Shown: positions 1 through 9,797, counted from the stretch's first letter. The stretch: 64,000 nucleotides of DNA from Myxococcota bacterium (GCA_023150895.1 JAKLJY010000011.1:1-64000), one strand, 5' to 3'. The notes: generated by a model not told the origin, from the letters alone. Made by a program: numbers and translations.

Positions 1-556
1 CGGGGACGGCCACGCGGGCGTCGGGCTCGGGTGGCGGCGCGGCGTCGGGGATGGCCACGCGGGCGTCGGGGTCGGGCGGCGGCGCGGCATCGGGGATGGC
101 CACACGGGCATCGGGGGTGGCCACGCGGGCGTCAGGCCCGGGTGGTAGCGCGGCGTCGGGATCGGCCACGCGGGCGTCGGGGGTGGCCACGCGGGCGTCG
201 GGCTCGGGTGGTGGCGCGGCGTCCGGCACGGCTGCATCCGGGTCGGGCCGGCCGAGATCGTCGAGACGGGCATCGGGGCGTGCCGCGTCGGCCGAGGCAT
301 CGGTCGAGACATCCGGCGATGCCCCCGTATCCGTCGAGACCCGCGCATCGGGCGTGAATCCGTCGTCGGGCCGGCGGGCGTCCTGCTCGACGGCCCCGGA
401 AGCATCACCGGCGTCGGTGGCCGCCGCATCGCCCGGGCGACCCGAGTCCGAGGTCGGGCCGGTGCCGCCCGCGTCGAGCGTGCTGCCCGGACCACCGCCA
501 CAGCCCCCGAGCGCGAAGGTGAGCACCGCACCGACGAGGCGCGCGGACGGCCTCAT
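1..556 (-). CDS. Lipoprotein with Asp/Pro/Ala repeat linker, C-terminus outside the window
   Basis: Only the first 185 codons are visible; the gene runs off the left edge. It starts at an ATG at 556 with a short lipoprotein signal peptide whose lipobox is LGGC (Cys19). All that follows is a low-complexity, acidic, Pro/Ala-rich linker containing repeats such as PDARVATPDARVA and PDAAPPPEPDARVA. This is a typical surface spacer of myxobacterial lipoproteins. The start overlaps the stop of the M1 aminopeptidase gene by ATGA, so the two are probably translated together. No functional domain is visible, so the role of the mature protein is unknown. Lipid anchoring is inferred from the lipobox alone. 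Confidence 0.75.
   Translation of the reverse strand, partial: MRPSARLVGAVLTFALGGCGGGPGSTLDAGGTGPTSDSGRPGDAAATDAGDASGAVEQDARRPDDGFTPDARVSTDTGASPDVSTDASADAARPDARLDDLGRPDPDAAVPDAAPPPEPDARVATPDARVADPDAALPPGPDARVATPDARVAIPDAAPPPDPDARVAIPDAAPPPEPDARVAVP
5..235. repeat. In-gene tandem repeat coding PDARVA/PDAAPPP units
   Basis: GGCCACGCGGGCGTCGGG-like units recur at about 8, 53, 101, 119, 167 and 185. Spacing alternates between roughly 48 and 18 bases, giving a 66-base higher-order period. All spacings keep the reading frame of the minus-strand lipoprotein and encode its PDARVA linker. This is likely expansion of a spacer by slippage or recombination. Confidence 0.6.
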
Positions 557-2316
557 GGGGCGACCCCGAGCAGCCCGGCGATGACCTGGCGGGCGATGGG
601 GTGGTAACCGGCGGCGTTGCGCTCGAACGTCGCGCGCGCCACGGCCTTCGTCTCCGGGTGGGCCGACAGCGCGCGGTACAGGGGCTTGAGGTATTTCATC
701 CGGCCGACCTCGCCGAGGACGGCGACCGTCCGATCGACCGCCGGCGCGTATCCCGCGCGCAACCCGAGTTCGAGCCAGGCGACGAGGACCTCGTAGTTGC
801 GGCTGTCGGTGAGCCGCCAGCGGGCGTCGAGGGCCTCACAGGGCGCCGCCGCGGCCGCGTCGAGCAGACCCTGCAGGTAGAGCTGCCACTCGGCGGGCGT
901 CCACGCGGCGGCGACGGCCGGCTCGGGCAACGTAGCGCCGAGGGCTCGGAGTCGATCAAGGCGGAGCGAACGGGGGGCGGGGGCGTTCTCCGGCACGCCG
1001 GGGCCGTCAATCCACGCCTTGGCATGGACGGCCGCGAGCGCGCCGGGGGCGTGCTGCTGCATGAACGCCGTGAAGTCGTCCGTGGTGATGGACTGAAACC
1101 CGAAGGTCTCGATGTAGCGCCTGAGCAGGGCGTCGAAGGCCGGTCGCCCGAGGTGGGCCTCGAGCGTCACCAGGAAGAGATAGCCCTTTTCATAGGGCAC
1201 GACGGAGTACGCCTGATCGGGGTCGACCTCCCAGAGATGCGTGCGCAGGTGCGTCAGGGCGGGCTGGTCGCCGAACTCCGCGATGGCCTCGTCGAGCGCG
1301 GCGCGGCCGAGGGCGGCGTGCAGCGCGGTGATCTCAAAGCCCTCCAGGCGCTCCTGAATGCGGCGCTCCGCGTAGACCGTGAAGCCCTCGTTGAGCCAGA
1401 AGTGCTCCGCGTCGGCGTTCGTCACCAGGTTGCCCGTCCAGGAGTGGGCGAGCTCGTGCGCCACGACGTTGACCAGCGAGCGGTCGCCGGCCAGCAGCGT
1501 GGGGGTCACGAACGTCAGGCGGGGGTTCTCCATGCCGCCGTAGGGGAAAGACGGCGGCATCGTCAGCACGTCGAAGCGATCCCACGGGTAGGGCCCGAAC
1601 AGACCCTCGGCGGCGAGCAGCATCGCGTCGACGTCGGCGAACTCGGCCGCGGCGCGCTCGACCACGCCGGGCTCCGCCCAGACGCGGGAGCGCGGGCCGA
1701 GTTCGCGGCTCTCCAGCTCGCCCACCGCGAACGCGAAGAGGTACGGGGGAATCGGCTGCGGCATGTGCCAGCGCTCGATGGCCACCTCGCCCCGGACCTC
1801 GCGGCCGTCGAAGGCGGCTGCCATGAGGACGCGCAGGGGCGCGGGCACGAAGACCTCGGCCGTGTAGGTGATGCGCACGCGGGGGGTGTCCTGCACCGGC
1901 AGGACCGACCGCGCGTGAATGGCCTGACACTGACTGAACAGGAAGGGGTGCCGCCCGCCGTCCGTCTGGCGGGGCGTCAGCCACTGCAACGCCGACGCAT
2001 CGGGCGAGGTCTCGTAGGTCAGCCGCACGCCCGCCGCCTCGGCCGGGACATCGAGGCGCAGGCGCGCCCCGAGCACCGGATCGGCCGGGTCGAGCGAGAA
2101 CGCCACGGGTCGCCCGTCGAGGGTGGCGACCGCGTGAATGCGGAGGTCCCGCGTGTCGAGGTCGAGGGGGCCGGGCGCCGCCGTCGGCGTGACGAAGTGC
2201 AGCGCCGCGCTGCCGCGCAGCACGCGGCGGTCGAAGTCGACCGTCACGTGCCAGTCGAGGGCGCGGACGCGGGCCTGGGTGTCGTCGAAGTACGAGTGGG
2301 GGTCGAGGCGTGCCAT
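553..2316 (-). CDS. M1 family aminopeptidase (leukotriene A4 hydrolase/aminopeptidase B type)
   Basis: A 587-residue zinc metallopeptidase that removes N-terminal amino acids from peptides. The exopeptidase motif is GGMENP (family GXMEN), and the zinc site is HELAH at 287-291 with the third ligand Glu310 in WLNEGF. The stretch from FPYGGMENP to NEGFTVY closely follows leukotriene A4 hydrolase proteins. The C-terminal 190 residues are helical, as in that subfamily. No signal peptide is seen, so it is probably cytoplasmic. The start at 2316 has no clear Shine-Dalgarno sequence; a CATACT box lies 7 bases upstream and could be the -10 of a leaderless transcript. It is 80 bases downstream of the MoxR ATPase gene and overlaps the following lipoprotein gene by four bases. 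Confidence 0.93.
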   Translation of the reverse strand: MARLDPHSYFDDTQARVRALDWHVTVDFDRRVLRGSAALHFVTPTAAPGPLDLDTRDLRIHAVATLDGRPVAFSLDPADPVLGARLRLDVPAEAAGVRLTYETSPDASALQWLTPRQTDGGRHPFLFSQCQAIHARSVLPVQDTPRVRITYTAEVFVPAPLRVLMAAAFDGREVRGEVAIERWHMPQPIPPYLFAFAVGELESRELGPRSRVWAEPGVVERAAAEFADVDAMLLAAEGLFGPYPWDRFDVLTMPPSFPYGGMENPRLTFVTPTLLAGDRSLVNVVAHELAHSWTGNLVTNADAEHFWLNEGFTVYAERRIQERLEGFEITALHAALGRAALDEAIAEFGDQPALTHLRTHLWEVDPDQAYSVVPYEKGYLFLVTLEAHLGRPAFDALLRRYIETFGFQSITTDDFTAFMQQHAPGALAAVHAKAWIDGPGVPENAPAPRSLRLDRLRALGATLPEPAVAAAWTPAEWQLYLQGLLDAAAAAPCEALDARWRLTDSRNYEVLVAWLELGLRAGYAPAVDRTVAVLGEVGRMKYLKPLYRALSAHPETKAVARATFERNAAGYHPIARQVIAGLLGVAP

Positions 2317-2323
2317 GTCCGGC

Positions 2324-2329
2324 AGTATG
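2324..2329 (-). promoter_or_regulatory. Possible -10 box of the M1 aminopeptidase gene
   Basis: On the minus strand CATACT is followed by 7 bases and then the ATG at 2316. Four of six positions match TATAAT. The short gap would put transcription initiation at or next to the start codon. No convincing -35 was identified. Confidence 0.3.
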
Positions 2330-2396
2330 GACCCCGCGCCGGCGCGCGCAATGGGAAGCCGCCGGGACGCGGCCCACGCGTCAGGCCGTCAGGCTG

Positions 2397-3578
2397 TCAG
2401 GCTGTGCCTTCGAGAACGCGACGCAGCTCGAACAGCGTCCGCCACAGCGCCGCCCGCTCGGGGGTCAGGCCGCCGGCCCCTTCGGACCGGCGCTTGACGG
2501 GGCCGTCCCAGTACGCCAGCAGGCGTCCGCGGTCCTTCGGGTCGTCCTTCTCGACGACGCCGAGCAGGTACCCCGGCAAGAGCCGCGCGGGCTCCGCTTC
2601 GGGAAAGTAGGCCCGCTGCAGACCGAGCGCAGAGGCCACGCTCACCGCCTCCGCGACGCTCATCACCGTCGCCGGCTTCTCGACGACGTGTCCTTCGTCG
2701 GTGCGCCCGTTGCGCAAATCCCGGAAAGCCGTCACGAGCGCCTCGATGACGGCGTCGTCCACGGCGAGGGGCTCGCCGACCCGGGCCAGGGCCGCCTGCG
2801 CCTGTTTGCGCACCAGGGCGACCTCGCGCGCGGCCTCCGCGATGGGGGGGACCGTCTCGAAGTTGAAGCGCCGCTTGAGGGCGGCGGACATCTCCGAGAC
2901 GCCGCGGTCGCGCAGGTTGGCGGTGGCGATGACGTTGAAGCCCGGCCGCGCGTGCTCGACGGCGGCGTCGTCCGTCAGCTCGGGCACTTGCAGGCGGCGG
3001 TCGGACATCAGGGAGATCAGCGCGTCCTGCACCTCGGGCAGGCAGCGGGTGACCTCCTCGACCCGGGCCAGGCCGCCCTGCCGCATGGCCACGAGCACCG
3101 GCGACGGCACCAGGGCCTCCGGCGACGGGCCGCGGGCGAGCAGGAGCGCATAGTTCCAGCCATAGCGCAGGGCCTCTTCCTGCGTGCCCGCCGTGCCCTG
3201 CACGGTCAGGGCGCTCGTCCCGCTGATGGCGGCGGCGAGCAGCTCCGACAGCATGGACTTGGCCGTGCCGGGCTCGCCGACCAGCATGAGGCCGCGCTCG
3301 CCGGCCAGCGTGACCACGCAGCGCTCCACCAGCGCCCGCTCGCCGACGTATTTCTCCTCGATGGCGAGCGCGAGCGGGACGCTCTCGGGGGGGCGCGTGC
3401 CCTTCGGCAGCCGCAGCGTCTCGCCGCCGCTGCCCACGATGAACGTGACGACGGCCCGGGGCGTCAGGCGCCAGCCGGGCGGGCGCGGGCCGGTGTCGTA
3501 CAAGGCCAGGAACGCCAGCTCGCGGGCATGGACGATCTCGGGCGGCGGGGCCTGCATCTGCGCGTTTGGCTCGCTCAT
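2397..3578 (-). CDS. MoxR-type AAA+ ATPase
   Basis: A 393-residue AAA+ ATPase of the MoxR/AAA_5 group, which usually acts as a chaperone-like remodeller of a partner encoded next to it. Walker A is GEPGTAKS with Lys107. After it come a helical insert with a REEVTRC-like segment where Walker B is expected (here VEEVTR), LPEVQDALISLMSDRR, the sensor-1 region NVIATANLRDRG, and the arginine finger in KRRFNF. ATG at 3578 overlaps the stop of the 1729-residue gene by ATGA, strongly suggesting that this giant protein is its partner. Many MoxR loci also carry a von Willebrand A protein; none is seen within 10 kb here. Confidence 0.88.
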   Translation of the reverse strand: MSEPNAQMQAPPPEIVHARELAFLALYDTGPRPPGWRLTPRAVVTFIVGSGGETLRLPKGTRPPESVPLALAIEEKYVGERALVERCVVTLAGERGLMLVGEPGTAKSMLSELLAAAISGTSALTVQGTAGTQEEALRYGWNYALLLARGPSPEALVPSPVLVAMRQGGLARVEEVTRCLPEVQDALISLMSDRRLQVPELTDDAAVEHARPGFNVIATANLRDRGVSEMSAALKRRFNFETVPPIAEAAREVALVRKQAQAALARVGEPLAVDDAVIEALVTAFRDLRNGRTDEGHVVEKPATVMSVAEAVSVASALGLQRAYFPEAEPARLLPGYLLGVVEKDDPKDRGRLLAYWDGPVKRRSEGAGGLTPERAALWRTLFELRRVLEGTA

Positions 3579-6500
3579 GGCGCCGCCTTCTTGCCGGCGC
3601 GCGGCGTCTTGGCGTCAGCCTTGGCGGCGCGGCCCGTCTTGATGACCTCGAGGGCCGGGCGATCGCCGGCGGCCACGCGGGCCCAGGCCCGGGCGAAGAG
3701 ATCACCGGGGCACTCGGCGACGAGGACTTGACCGAGCGGGGCGCGCAGCTTGCCGTTCTCGCCCCGGGTCAGCCCGTAGAGCGGGGCTTTCCAGGTTTCG
3801 AGGGGCAGGTCCGGGGCCGCGAGCTCGTCCCACCCGCCGGGCAGGAAGTGTTCGCGACCGGCGCGGGGGCGCTTGCCCTCGACCACCAGGCCCTTCTCGG
3901 TCAGGGTGGCGGCGGCCTTCTTGTACGCCGCCGGTTTCCAGTCGTTCCACTGCAGGACGCTGCGCTGCGTGGGCTGCGGCAGGGCCAGGATCTGCAGGTA
4001 CAGCGCCGCGGCGTCCGGATCGAGGCCGAGGGCGGCGGCCGCGGCGGTCACCGTCTCCGGGGCGGTGGCGCGGGGGTCGTTCTCCCACCGTCCGGCGGGC
4101 AGGGGCGAGTGGGCGGCGCGGTCGGCGAGGGCCTGTGCCGCCTCGCTGCGCAGGAACGCCACGGCCTGGACGAACGCATTCGTGTCGTCTTCGCCGAAGA
4201 GGACGTGCGTGCGCTGCACGGTCTCGAGGTCGGCCGCGGAGCGGGCCTGCGCGGGCCGCCAGGCGGCGTTGGGGCTGCCGTCCTCGTCGCAATACACGAC
4301 GAGCAGGCCCGTGTCCCGGCCCCGCTCCGGCGGGTTCGGTTCTTCGGTCTCCCCCCGCCGCGCCCGGCGCGGGGGCGGTGCCCAATGCGTGCCCCCGAGG
4401 CTGTCGAACCACGCCTTCTGCGCCTTCTCGACCTTCTTGCTCTCCGGATACCAGCACCCGATCGCGACGAGAAGGTCGGGGTTCTCGAGACGGGTCCGGG
4501 CCAGGGCGAGCAGCGTCGGCAGCGAGCGCCGGAAGGGATCTCCCGCCGGCAGCCCGGGCACGGCGAACATCAGGTACGCCGCCAGGGAGATGGCCGCCTC
4601 GCCGTCGAAACAGGGCGGCACTTCGCGCCCGTCGTCGGTGCGCTCGACGTCGCCATACGCGTCGAGGGCGTACTTGCCATCGTGCGTGTAGATCGTCGCG
4701 TTCTCCGGCGCGGCGACCGCGTACAGGAACGTGCGGGTGTCCATCGGCAGCGCGCTGACCTTGCTGACGGCCGCAACGAGTTCTTCGGGCAGCGGAATGC
4801 GCGGACCGAAGACCTCCCGGAACGCCGCCGCGAACCGATCGGCGGCCGAGTCGCCCGGCGGATCGAGCGGCGCCGAAAGCCCTGCGGGGTCGATGCCCGC
4901 CGCGCGGGAGAAGACCTCGAAGAGCCCCTCCGGTTTGAGGTCGTCCACGCCCTCGAGCCCGACCCGCGCTTCTTCGAGTTCGAGACCGAGCGCCTCGCGC
5001 AGGGGCTTGCCGACCGCGTCGTTCTTGTGGCGGTGCAGGACGGGCACGCCGGCGTACACCAGGGTCGCCTCGCTCGCCGAGAGGCCCGTCACGCCCGCGA
5101 TATGTGCCCCGAGGCCGTCGGGGAGGCGGGACAGCGGGGCCGTCCGGGCGACCTCGGCGGCGCGGCGCAGGAAGTCGGCGCCGGCGGTGGGGCCGAGCGG
5201 TCGGCTGCCGGTGGACGTCGCGAACGGCGGCAGAACCTCCGCCGGGGCGTCCGTCAGCGCGCGGACCTCGATGGGACGGTCGGTATCGTCCGAGACGCGC
5301 TGGAAGGCCCAGGTGAAGCCACCGTGTGAGAACACCCACGCCGCGGCCACGGGCAGATCGTCGTCCTCCTCGTAGTCGTCCGGATCCATCTCGGGGTCCA
5401 GCACGACCGCGGGGGACTTCTCGCTCTCGAACGTGAGCGTCGCGACCCGGAAACGCTCGGGCGCGGCGGCCCAGGGCGTGTCGGCCAGGCGGGCGAGCAG
5501 CTTCGGCAGGGCCCCGCGGACGTCGGCCTCTTCGTCCGTCGCCACGCGGGGTCCGCAGGCCAGAAACGCCAGGGCGCCGGCGTTCGGCAACCACGAGAGC
5601 CAGGGCAGATCGCTCGCCGGCACCGCAAAGGCCTCGGTGGCCGGCGTCGCGAAGGCGGCGGCGACGGCGGCGATGTGTGCGGAGAGCTCCCCGGACGCGT
5701 ACCACTGCCCGCTCAGCGTGCGGCCGAGGGCGGTGTGGACGTGTTCGTCGTCGAAGGCGTCCGGATCGGCCACCACGGGCGCGGCTTCGACTGCCCCGCT
5801 CGCCGCGCCGGTCAGCTTCCCGACCCGCCGCACGACGTCCGCCGCCCGCGCGGCCTGTTGCGCCACGCCGGCGATGAGCCCCGGGTGGGTCAGCTCGGGC
5901 AGGATGTCCCGGACGGCCGCGAGGGGCAGGGCCGCCTGGGGATCGTCTTCCTGGGACTTCTTGCGCGCCTTGCTGGCGCGGGCGGCGGTTTCTGCCGCCT
6001 CGAGGGCCGTCGCGTGCGCCACGGCGGCGTCCAGCAGTGCCCGGGCCTTCTCGTCCGTCAGCGTGCGCAGCGCGGCGCTCCCGGCCGGATCGCGCGGGGC
6101 GAAGTGGTGCCAGAAGTCCAGCCGCGGCAGCACCGGCGTCCCGGCCGGCAGGGCCTCGTCCTCGTCGTCGATCACCGCCACGCGCCAGGACTCGGCCGCA
6201 TCGCCGGCCTCCGCGCGGCGCCAGAGCGCGTGCTCGCTGCGCCAGCGACCGCCCACCGCAGCCAGGAACGGCCCGTTTCCGGCGCCGGCCCCCGGGAGCG
6301 CGATCAACGCGTCGGGGGCCTCGCCGTCCACGAAGCCCGTCCACGTCCGGCCGTCGATGCCCTCGACCTCGAGAATGTCCGGCCCGGGGAGGTCGTCTTC
6401 GTCCTGCCCGGGGGCTGCCACCGGCGGCAGCGAGGTGCGCGCCCGCTGGCCCACCAGGCCGTCGCGCAGGCCGAGCGGCGAAGCCGTCAGGCCGGGGGGC

Positions 6501-8764
6501 GCCGGCGCGAGCGACAACGCCTCGATGGGCCCGAGCACGCGGTCCGGCCGGTCGGCGACGAACGCGGCGAAGAAGGCCGGCGTCGCTGCGGGCCCGAGTT
6601 TGCCGGTCGCGAGGTCGACCTTTCGGAAGTCGGGGCCGCGGGGGGGCGGCGCGTCCCCGCCCGCGCGGGTCGCCGCGTCCTGGGCGTTCTCGTCGTCGTC
6701 CTCGTCCCGGACCGTGTAGACGAGCGTGCCGTCCCCGAAGGTGTTCTCGGCGGCGCCGACGGTGGTGTCCCCGGGGCTGAGGGGCCGCCGCCCCTCGACC
6801 ACCCGCCCGTCGGGCAAGGGCTGGCCGCCGCGTGCGCGCCAGCCGAAGGCGTACACGTTGGCGACGTCGAAGACCTCGGCCGGCCGACCGCTCCAGTAGC
6901 CTTTGCCCTGGTACGCGTCGTCCCGGTAGATGACCAGCAGCTGCCCGCCGGACCAGCGGAATCCCATGGGATCCGCGCCCTTCGGGAGCTTGAGGTCGTG
7001 CGCGAAAACGACCCCGTCGGCGCCGAGTACGACTGCCTTGCGGTCGGTGTACAGCACGAGCCAGGGGTAGACGCCGGAGAGGGAGACGTCTGCGGGTTTC
7101 GGCCCGGTGCCGCGCAGCTCGGCGTAGGCCTTTTCCAGCGCCGGCCAGCCGAGCTCATCGAAGACGCCGGCGTTGAGGGTCGCGCGCAGGACGGGCGTCA
7201 CGTCGACCGCGTTCATGCGGGCGAGGGCCTCGGGGAACTCGGCGTAGATGGCCGGCGCCGTGCTGCTCTCCAGCGACTCCAGCGCGTCGAAGACGTCGGG
7301 CAGGCCGTGCTTGACCAGCCCGTCGACGTGCTCGAGCAGCCACGCGCGGCGCGCCGCCCGCAGCGAGGGTTTGCCGCGGGCGGCCGTCTCGAAGTCCTCG
7401 TCGCCGAAGACGCGCTCCAGCGACCGGGCAATCAGGGGGGCGTACCGCGCGTCGGCGGCAATCCGGACGAGATCGGGCGCGTCGGCGCCGCCCTGCGCCC
7501 AGTGGCTCAGATCCAGCGTGTCGTCCTCCGTCGGGGTGACGAGGGGCACGCCCAGCGCCAGGGCCCGCTCCAGCAGCAGCGGGTCGATCTCCTCGCGCCA
7601 GGACTCCGGGCGCACGAGATTCACGGGCACGGCGTCGGCGATCAGGCGCGGGGCGAGGGTTTCGATGAGCGTCACCGCGACGGCGTGGGGATCGTCGAGC
7701 CAGCCGAGCAGCGTGTGGACCCAGCGCGCGGCCCGGCCGGCGTCCGCGCCCGGCCCGTCGGCGGGCGCCGTGAGCAGCGTCAAGGCCCCGGAGGCCGTCA
7801 GCAGGTCGATCCAGGCCTGTTTGAAGTCGTCGTCGAAACCGGACGAAGGCGTCGGGAAGAGGTCGAGCAGCCGCGACGCCGTCGCCGGCTCGGCCTTGGC
7901 GAGGGCGATGAGGGAGGGGCGCCAGGTCTTCCACGACTCCGCGGCGCACTTCTGCATGGCCGGTGAGGGCAGGGCGTCCTTCAGGAACCGGCGCTCCTCC
8001 GCCGCCGGATCGAGGCCGCCGGCCTTGGCGAGCGTGCGCAGCTCCTTGGCCATGCCCGTGAACGGCGCGACGCCGCCGAGGGTGCGGCGCAGGCACAGGT
8101 CGTAGAAGAGGCCGTAGGCGCGCGGTTTGTCCTTGCTCTCGCCGAGGGAGCGCGCGTAGGCGACCAGGGACTTGGCGGCCAGGGCGCCGGACAACGCGAA
8201 CTCGAGGAACGCCTCGGCGCGCACGGCCTCGTCGACGGGCAGCGAGAACTGACGCTCGGCCTCGCGGGCCTTCTCGAAGCTCTGCGCGGCGTAAGTGTGA
8301 TTCCCGACGCCGAGGAAGAGGCGCCCGCACTCTTCCCAGAACGACGGCAGAAAGTGAGGCGCGGTGCGGGCGAGCTTGGCGCCGAGCGCGATCAGGGCAT
8401 CGCGGGCGTGTCCCGGCTTGCTCTGCGCGGTGCGCTGCGCCTTCTTGAGGTCCTGCACGATTTCGAGGGCGTAGCGGGCGTTCTTCGGGTCGTTGAGCAG
8501 CGCCCACCCGGGGAAGCCGGGGGCGCGTCGACGTTGCCGACCGACGACGGGGCCGGGCGCGGGCGGTCCGAAACCGAGGGCCGAGGCCTCGGCGTCGGCG
8601 CCGGGCACGAGGCTCTCGGCGACGAGACGCACGACGCGGCGCTCGCCGAGCGCGGGGTGGGCGTATGTCCGGGCCACCACGGCATCCGTGGGCTCACCGG
8701 CGGGGAGGGCGGCGTTCGGGGGGACGATGCCCCCGGCCTGCAACAGGGCGCTCGCGTCACGCAT
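3575..8764 (-). CDS. Giant (1729 aa) uncharacterised partner protein of a MoxR ATPase
   Basis: No family was recognised with certainty. The N-terminal third is Ala-rich and helical, suggesting alpha-solenoid-like repeats. Residues about 560-780 are beta-rich (SGVYPWLVLYTDRKAVVLG, then GGQLLVIYRDD, YWSGRPAEVFDV and GDGTLVYTVRDED) and could form a propeller or sandwich. The rest alternates between helical and acidic linkers. The last 25 residues are Lys/Ala-rich and basic. No signal peptide or membrane segment is apparent, so it is probably cytoplasmic. The start at 8764 has AGGAG 10 bases upstream inside the preceding gene. It overlaps the DUF4132-like gene by 8 bases and the MoxR gene by 4, so the three are probably made together. 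From memory, large proteins next to MoxR ATPases occur in actinobacteria and myxobacteria, with roles not established. Confidence 0.8.
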   Translation of the reverse strand: MRDASALLQAGGIVPPNAALPAGEPTDAVVARTYAHPALGERRVVRLVAESLVPGADAEASALGFGPPAPGPVVGRQRRRAPGFPGWALLNDPKNARYALEIVQDLKKAQRTAQSKPGHARDALIALGAKLARTAPHFLPSFWEECGRLFLGVGNHTYAAQSFEKAREAERQFSLPVDEAVRAEAFLEFALSGALAAKSLVAYARSLGESKDKPRAYGLFYDLCLRRTLGGVAPFTGMAKELRTLAKAGGLDPAAEERRFLKDALPSPAMQKCAAESWKTWRPSLIALAKAEPATASRLLDLFPTPSSGFDDDFKQAWIDLLTASGALTLLTAPADGPGADAGRAARWVHTLLGWLDDPHAVAVTLIETLAPRLIADAVPVNLVRPESWREEIDPLLLERALALGVPLVTPTEDDTLDLSHWAQGGADAPDLVRIAADARYAPLIARSLERVFGDEDFETAARGKPSLRAARRAWLLEHVDGLVKHGLPDVFDALESLESSTAPAIYAEFPEALARMNAVDVTPVLRATLNAGVFDELGWPALEKAYAELRGTGPKPADVSLSGVYPWLVLYTDRKAVVLGADGVVFAHDLKLPKGADPMGFRWSGGQLLVIYRDDAYQGKGYWSGRPAEVFDVANVYAFGWRARGGQPLPDGRVVEGRRPLSPGDTTVGAAENTFGDGTLVYTVRDEDDDENAQDAATRAGGDAPPPRGPDFRKVDLATGKLGPAATPAFFAAFVADRPDRVLGPIEALSLAPAPPGLTASPLGLRDGLVGQRARTSLPPVAAPGQDEDDLPGPDILEVEGIDGRTWTGFVDGEAPDALIALPGAGAGNGPFLAAVGGRWRSEHALWRRAEAGDAAESWRVAVIDDEDEALPAGTPVLPRLDFWHHFAPRDPAGSAALRTLTDEKARALLDAAVAHATALEAAETAARASKARKKSQEDDPQAALPLAAVRDILPELTHPGLIAGVAQQAARAADVVRRVGKLTGAASGAVEAAPVVADPDAFDDEHVHTALGRTLSGQWYASGELSAHIAAVAAAFATPATEAFAVPASDLPWLSWLPNAGALAFLACGPRVATDEEADVRGALPKLLARLADTPWAAAPERFRVATLTFESEKSPAVVLDPEMDPDDYEEDDDLPVAAAWVFSHGGFTWAFQRVSDDTDRPIEVRALTDAPAEVLPPFATSTGSRPLGPTAGADFLRRAAEVARTAPLSRLPDGLGAHIAGVTGLSASEATLVYAGVPVLHRHKNDAVGKPLREALGLELEEARVGLEGVDDLKPEGLFEVFSRAAGIDPAGLSAPLDPPGDSAADRFAAAFREVFGPRIPLPEELVAAVSKVSALPMDTRTFLYAVAAPENATIYTHDGKYALDAYGDVERTDDGREVPPCFDGEAAISLAAYLMFAVPGLPAGDPFRRSLPTLLALARTRLENPDLLVAIGCWYPESKKVEKAQKAWFDSLGGTHWAPPPRRARRGETEEPNPPERGRDTGLLVVYCDEDGSPNAAWRPAQARSAADLETVQRTHVLFGEDDTNAFVQAVAFLRSEAAQALADRAAHSPLPAGRWENDPRATAPETVTAAAAALGLDPDAAALYLQILALPQPTQRSVLQWNDWKPAAYKKAAATLTEKGLVVEGKRPRAGREHFLPGGWDELAAPDLPLETWKAPLYGLTRGENGKLRAPLGQVLVAECPGDLFARAWARVAAGDRPALEVIKTGRAAKADAKTPRAGKKAAP

Positions 8765-9689
8765 CGTCGTTGTTCTCCTGTTCGTCGACCTTGCGCAGCG
8801 CGTGAATCGCCGCCGCCATTCGCACGCCTTCGGACCACGCGATGGGACCGAGGCGTCCGATTTCGACCGCGCGGTCCTGCGCGTCCACCCAGGTCAGATC
8901 ACCCGTCGAGGTCTCCCACTGCGGATCACCGTCGCCGACCCAGAAGCGGGCCTCGACGATGGCACCGGCTTCGTACACGCGGCAGAGGGCGTGGCCGCCG
9001 CGCACGCGATAGCCCAGGCGGCGGCAGTGGCCGAGGACGTGCAGCAGTTGCTCGAACTCGCCGCCCTCGAAGGCGTCGATGCTCTCGCGGTCGGGACGCA
9101 CGGGCTTCCCGGCGACCGTGCCCGGCGCGAATGTCTCGCGGTAGAGCTGCGAGAGCCCCTGACGGAGCCCGAGCTCACCGGCCAGGGCGCGGAAGTCGGC
9201 CAGATCGCCGAGCAGAATCGGGTGCGGCAGGGCCACGCTCTCGGTCGAGAGCCAGCGCGTCTCACCGTCGAGGTCCACGATGCCGAGGCCGCGAGTCGCG
9301 TCCACCGTGCGCAGAAAGCCCGCCGAGAGCAGATCGGGCGTGCCGTCGGCGCCGACGGGGGCGAGTACGGCGTTCTCGAGCTGCGAGCGCCACGCCGGAT
9401 CGGCAAAGACAAGGGCGATCACCCCCCGCGGCACGGGCAGGGAGCGCAGCATCCAGGCCTCGACCGTCTCGCGGCACTCCGCGGCGTGTTGCGCGAGCCA
9501 CTCGGTCAGCGCCGACAGCGACTCGGCGAGCTCGCCGTCCCGCACCTCTTTCGGCAGGGAGGCCAGCACCTTGCCCTTGGCGTTGCGGCACACGAGTTTC
9601 TCGCCGTCGAGGGCGAGCTGATAGCCGCCGCCGGCGTCGAGCCAGTGGCGGTCGGGCGGTGGGGTCTGAGTCGAATCGGGGGTCTGCAT
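8757..9689 (-). CDS. DUF4132-like protein, first gene of the MoxR operon
   Basis: A 310-residue soluble protein. The segment VALPHPILLGDLADFRAL, then LSQLYRET, and later LGYRVRGGHALCRVYEAG, resembles the DUF4132 region of the MolR/YehI family. In enteric bacteria this family lies near the MoxR-like yehL, the vWA gene yehP and the SWIM gene yehQ. The assignment is from memory of the domain pattern and is moderate. I chose the ATG at 9689 (MQTPDS) rather than upstream alternatives at 9710 and 9770, because GGAGG sits 6 bases before it. The stop overlaps the start of the giant gene by 8 bases. The 108 bases separating it from the upstream kinase gene leave room for a promoter. Confidence 0.65.
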   Translation of the reverse strand: MQTPDSTQTPPPDRHWLDAGGGYQLALDGEKLVCRNAKGKVLASLPKEVRDGELAESLSALTEWLAQHAAECRETVEAWMLRSLPVPRGVIALVFADPAWRSQLENAVLAPVGADGTPDLLSAGFLRTVDATRGLGIVDLDGETRWLSTESVALPHPILLGDLADFRALAGELGLRQGLSQLYRETFAPGTVAGKPVRPDRESIDAFEGGEFEQLLHVLGHCRRLGYRVRGGHALCRVYEAGAIVEARFWVGDGDPQWETSTGDLTWVDAQDRAVEIGRLGPIAWSEGVRMAAAIHALRKVDEQENNDDA

Positions 9690-9797
9690 CGGTAGCCTCC
9701 GGAGAGCCATCGGGCGATCGCCGCATCCAAGCGACGCCCGGACTCTGCGCTCCCCGGGGTCGCCGTTCAAGCGGCGCGGGGACGCCTCGGCGGCGAG

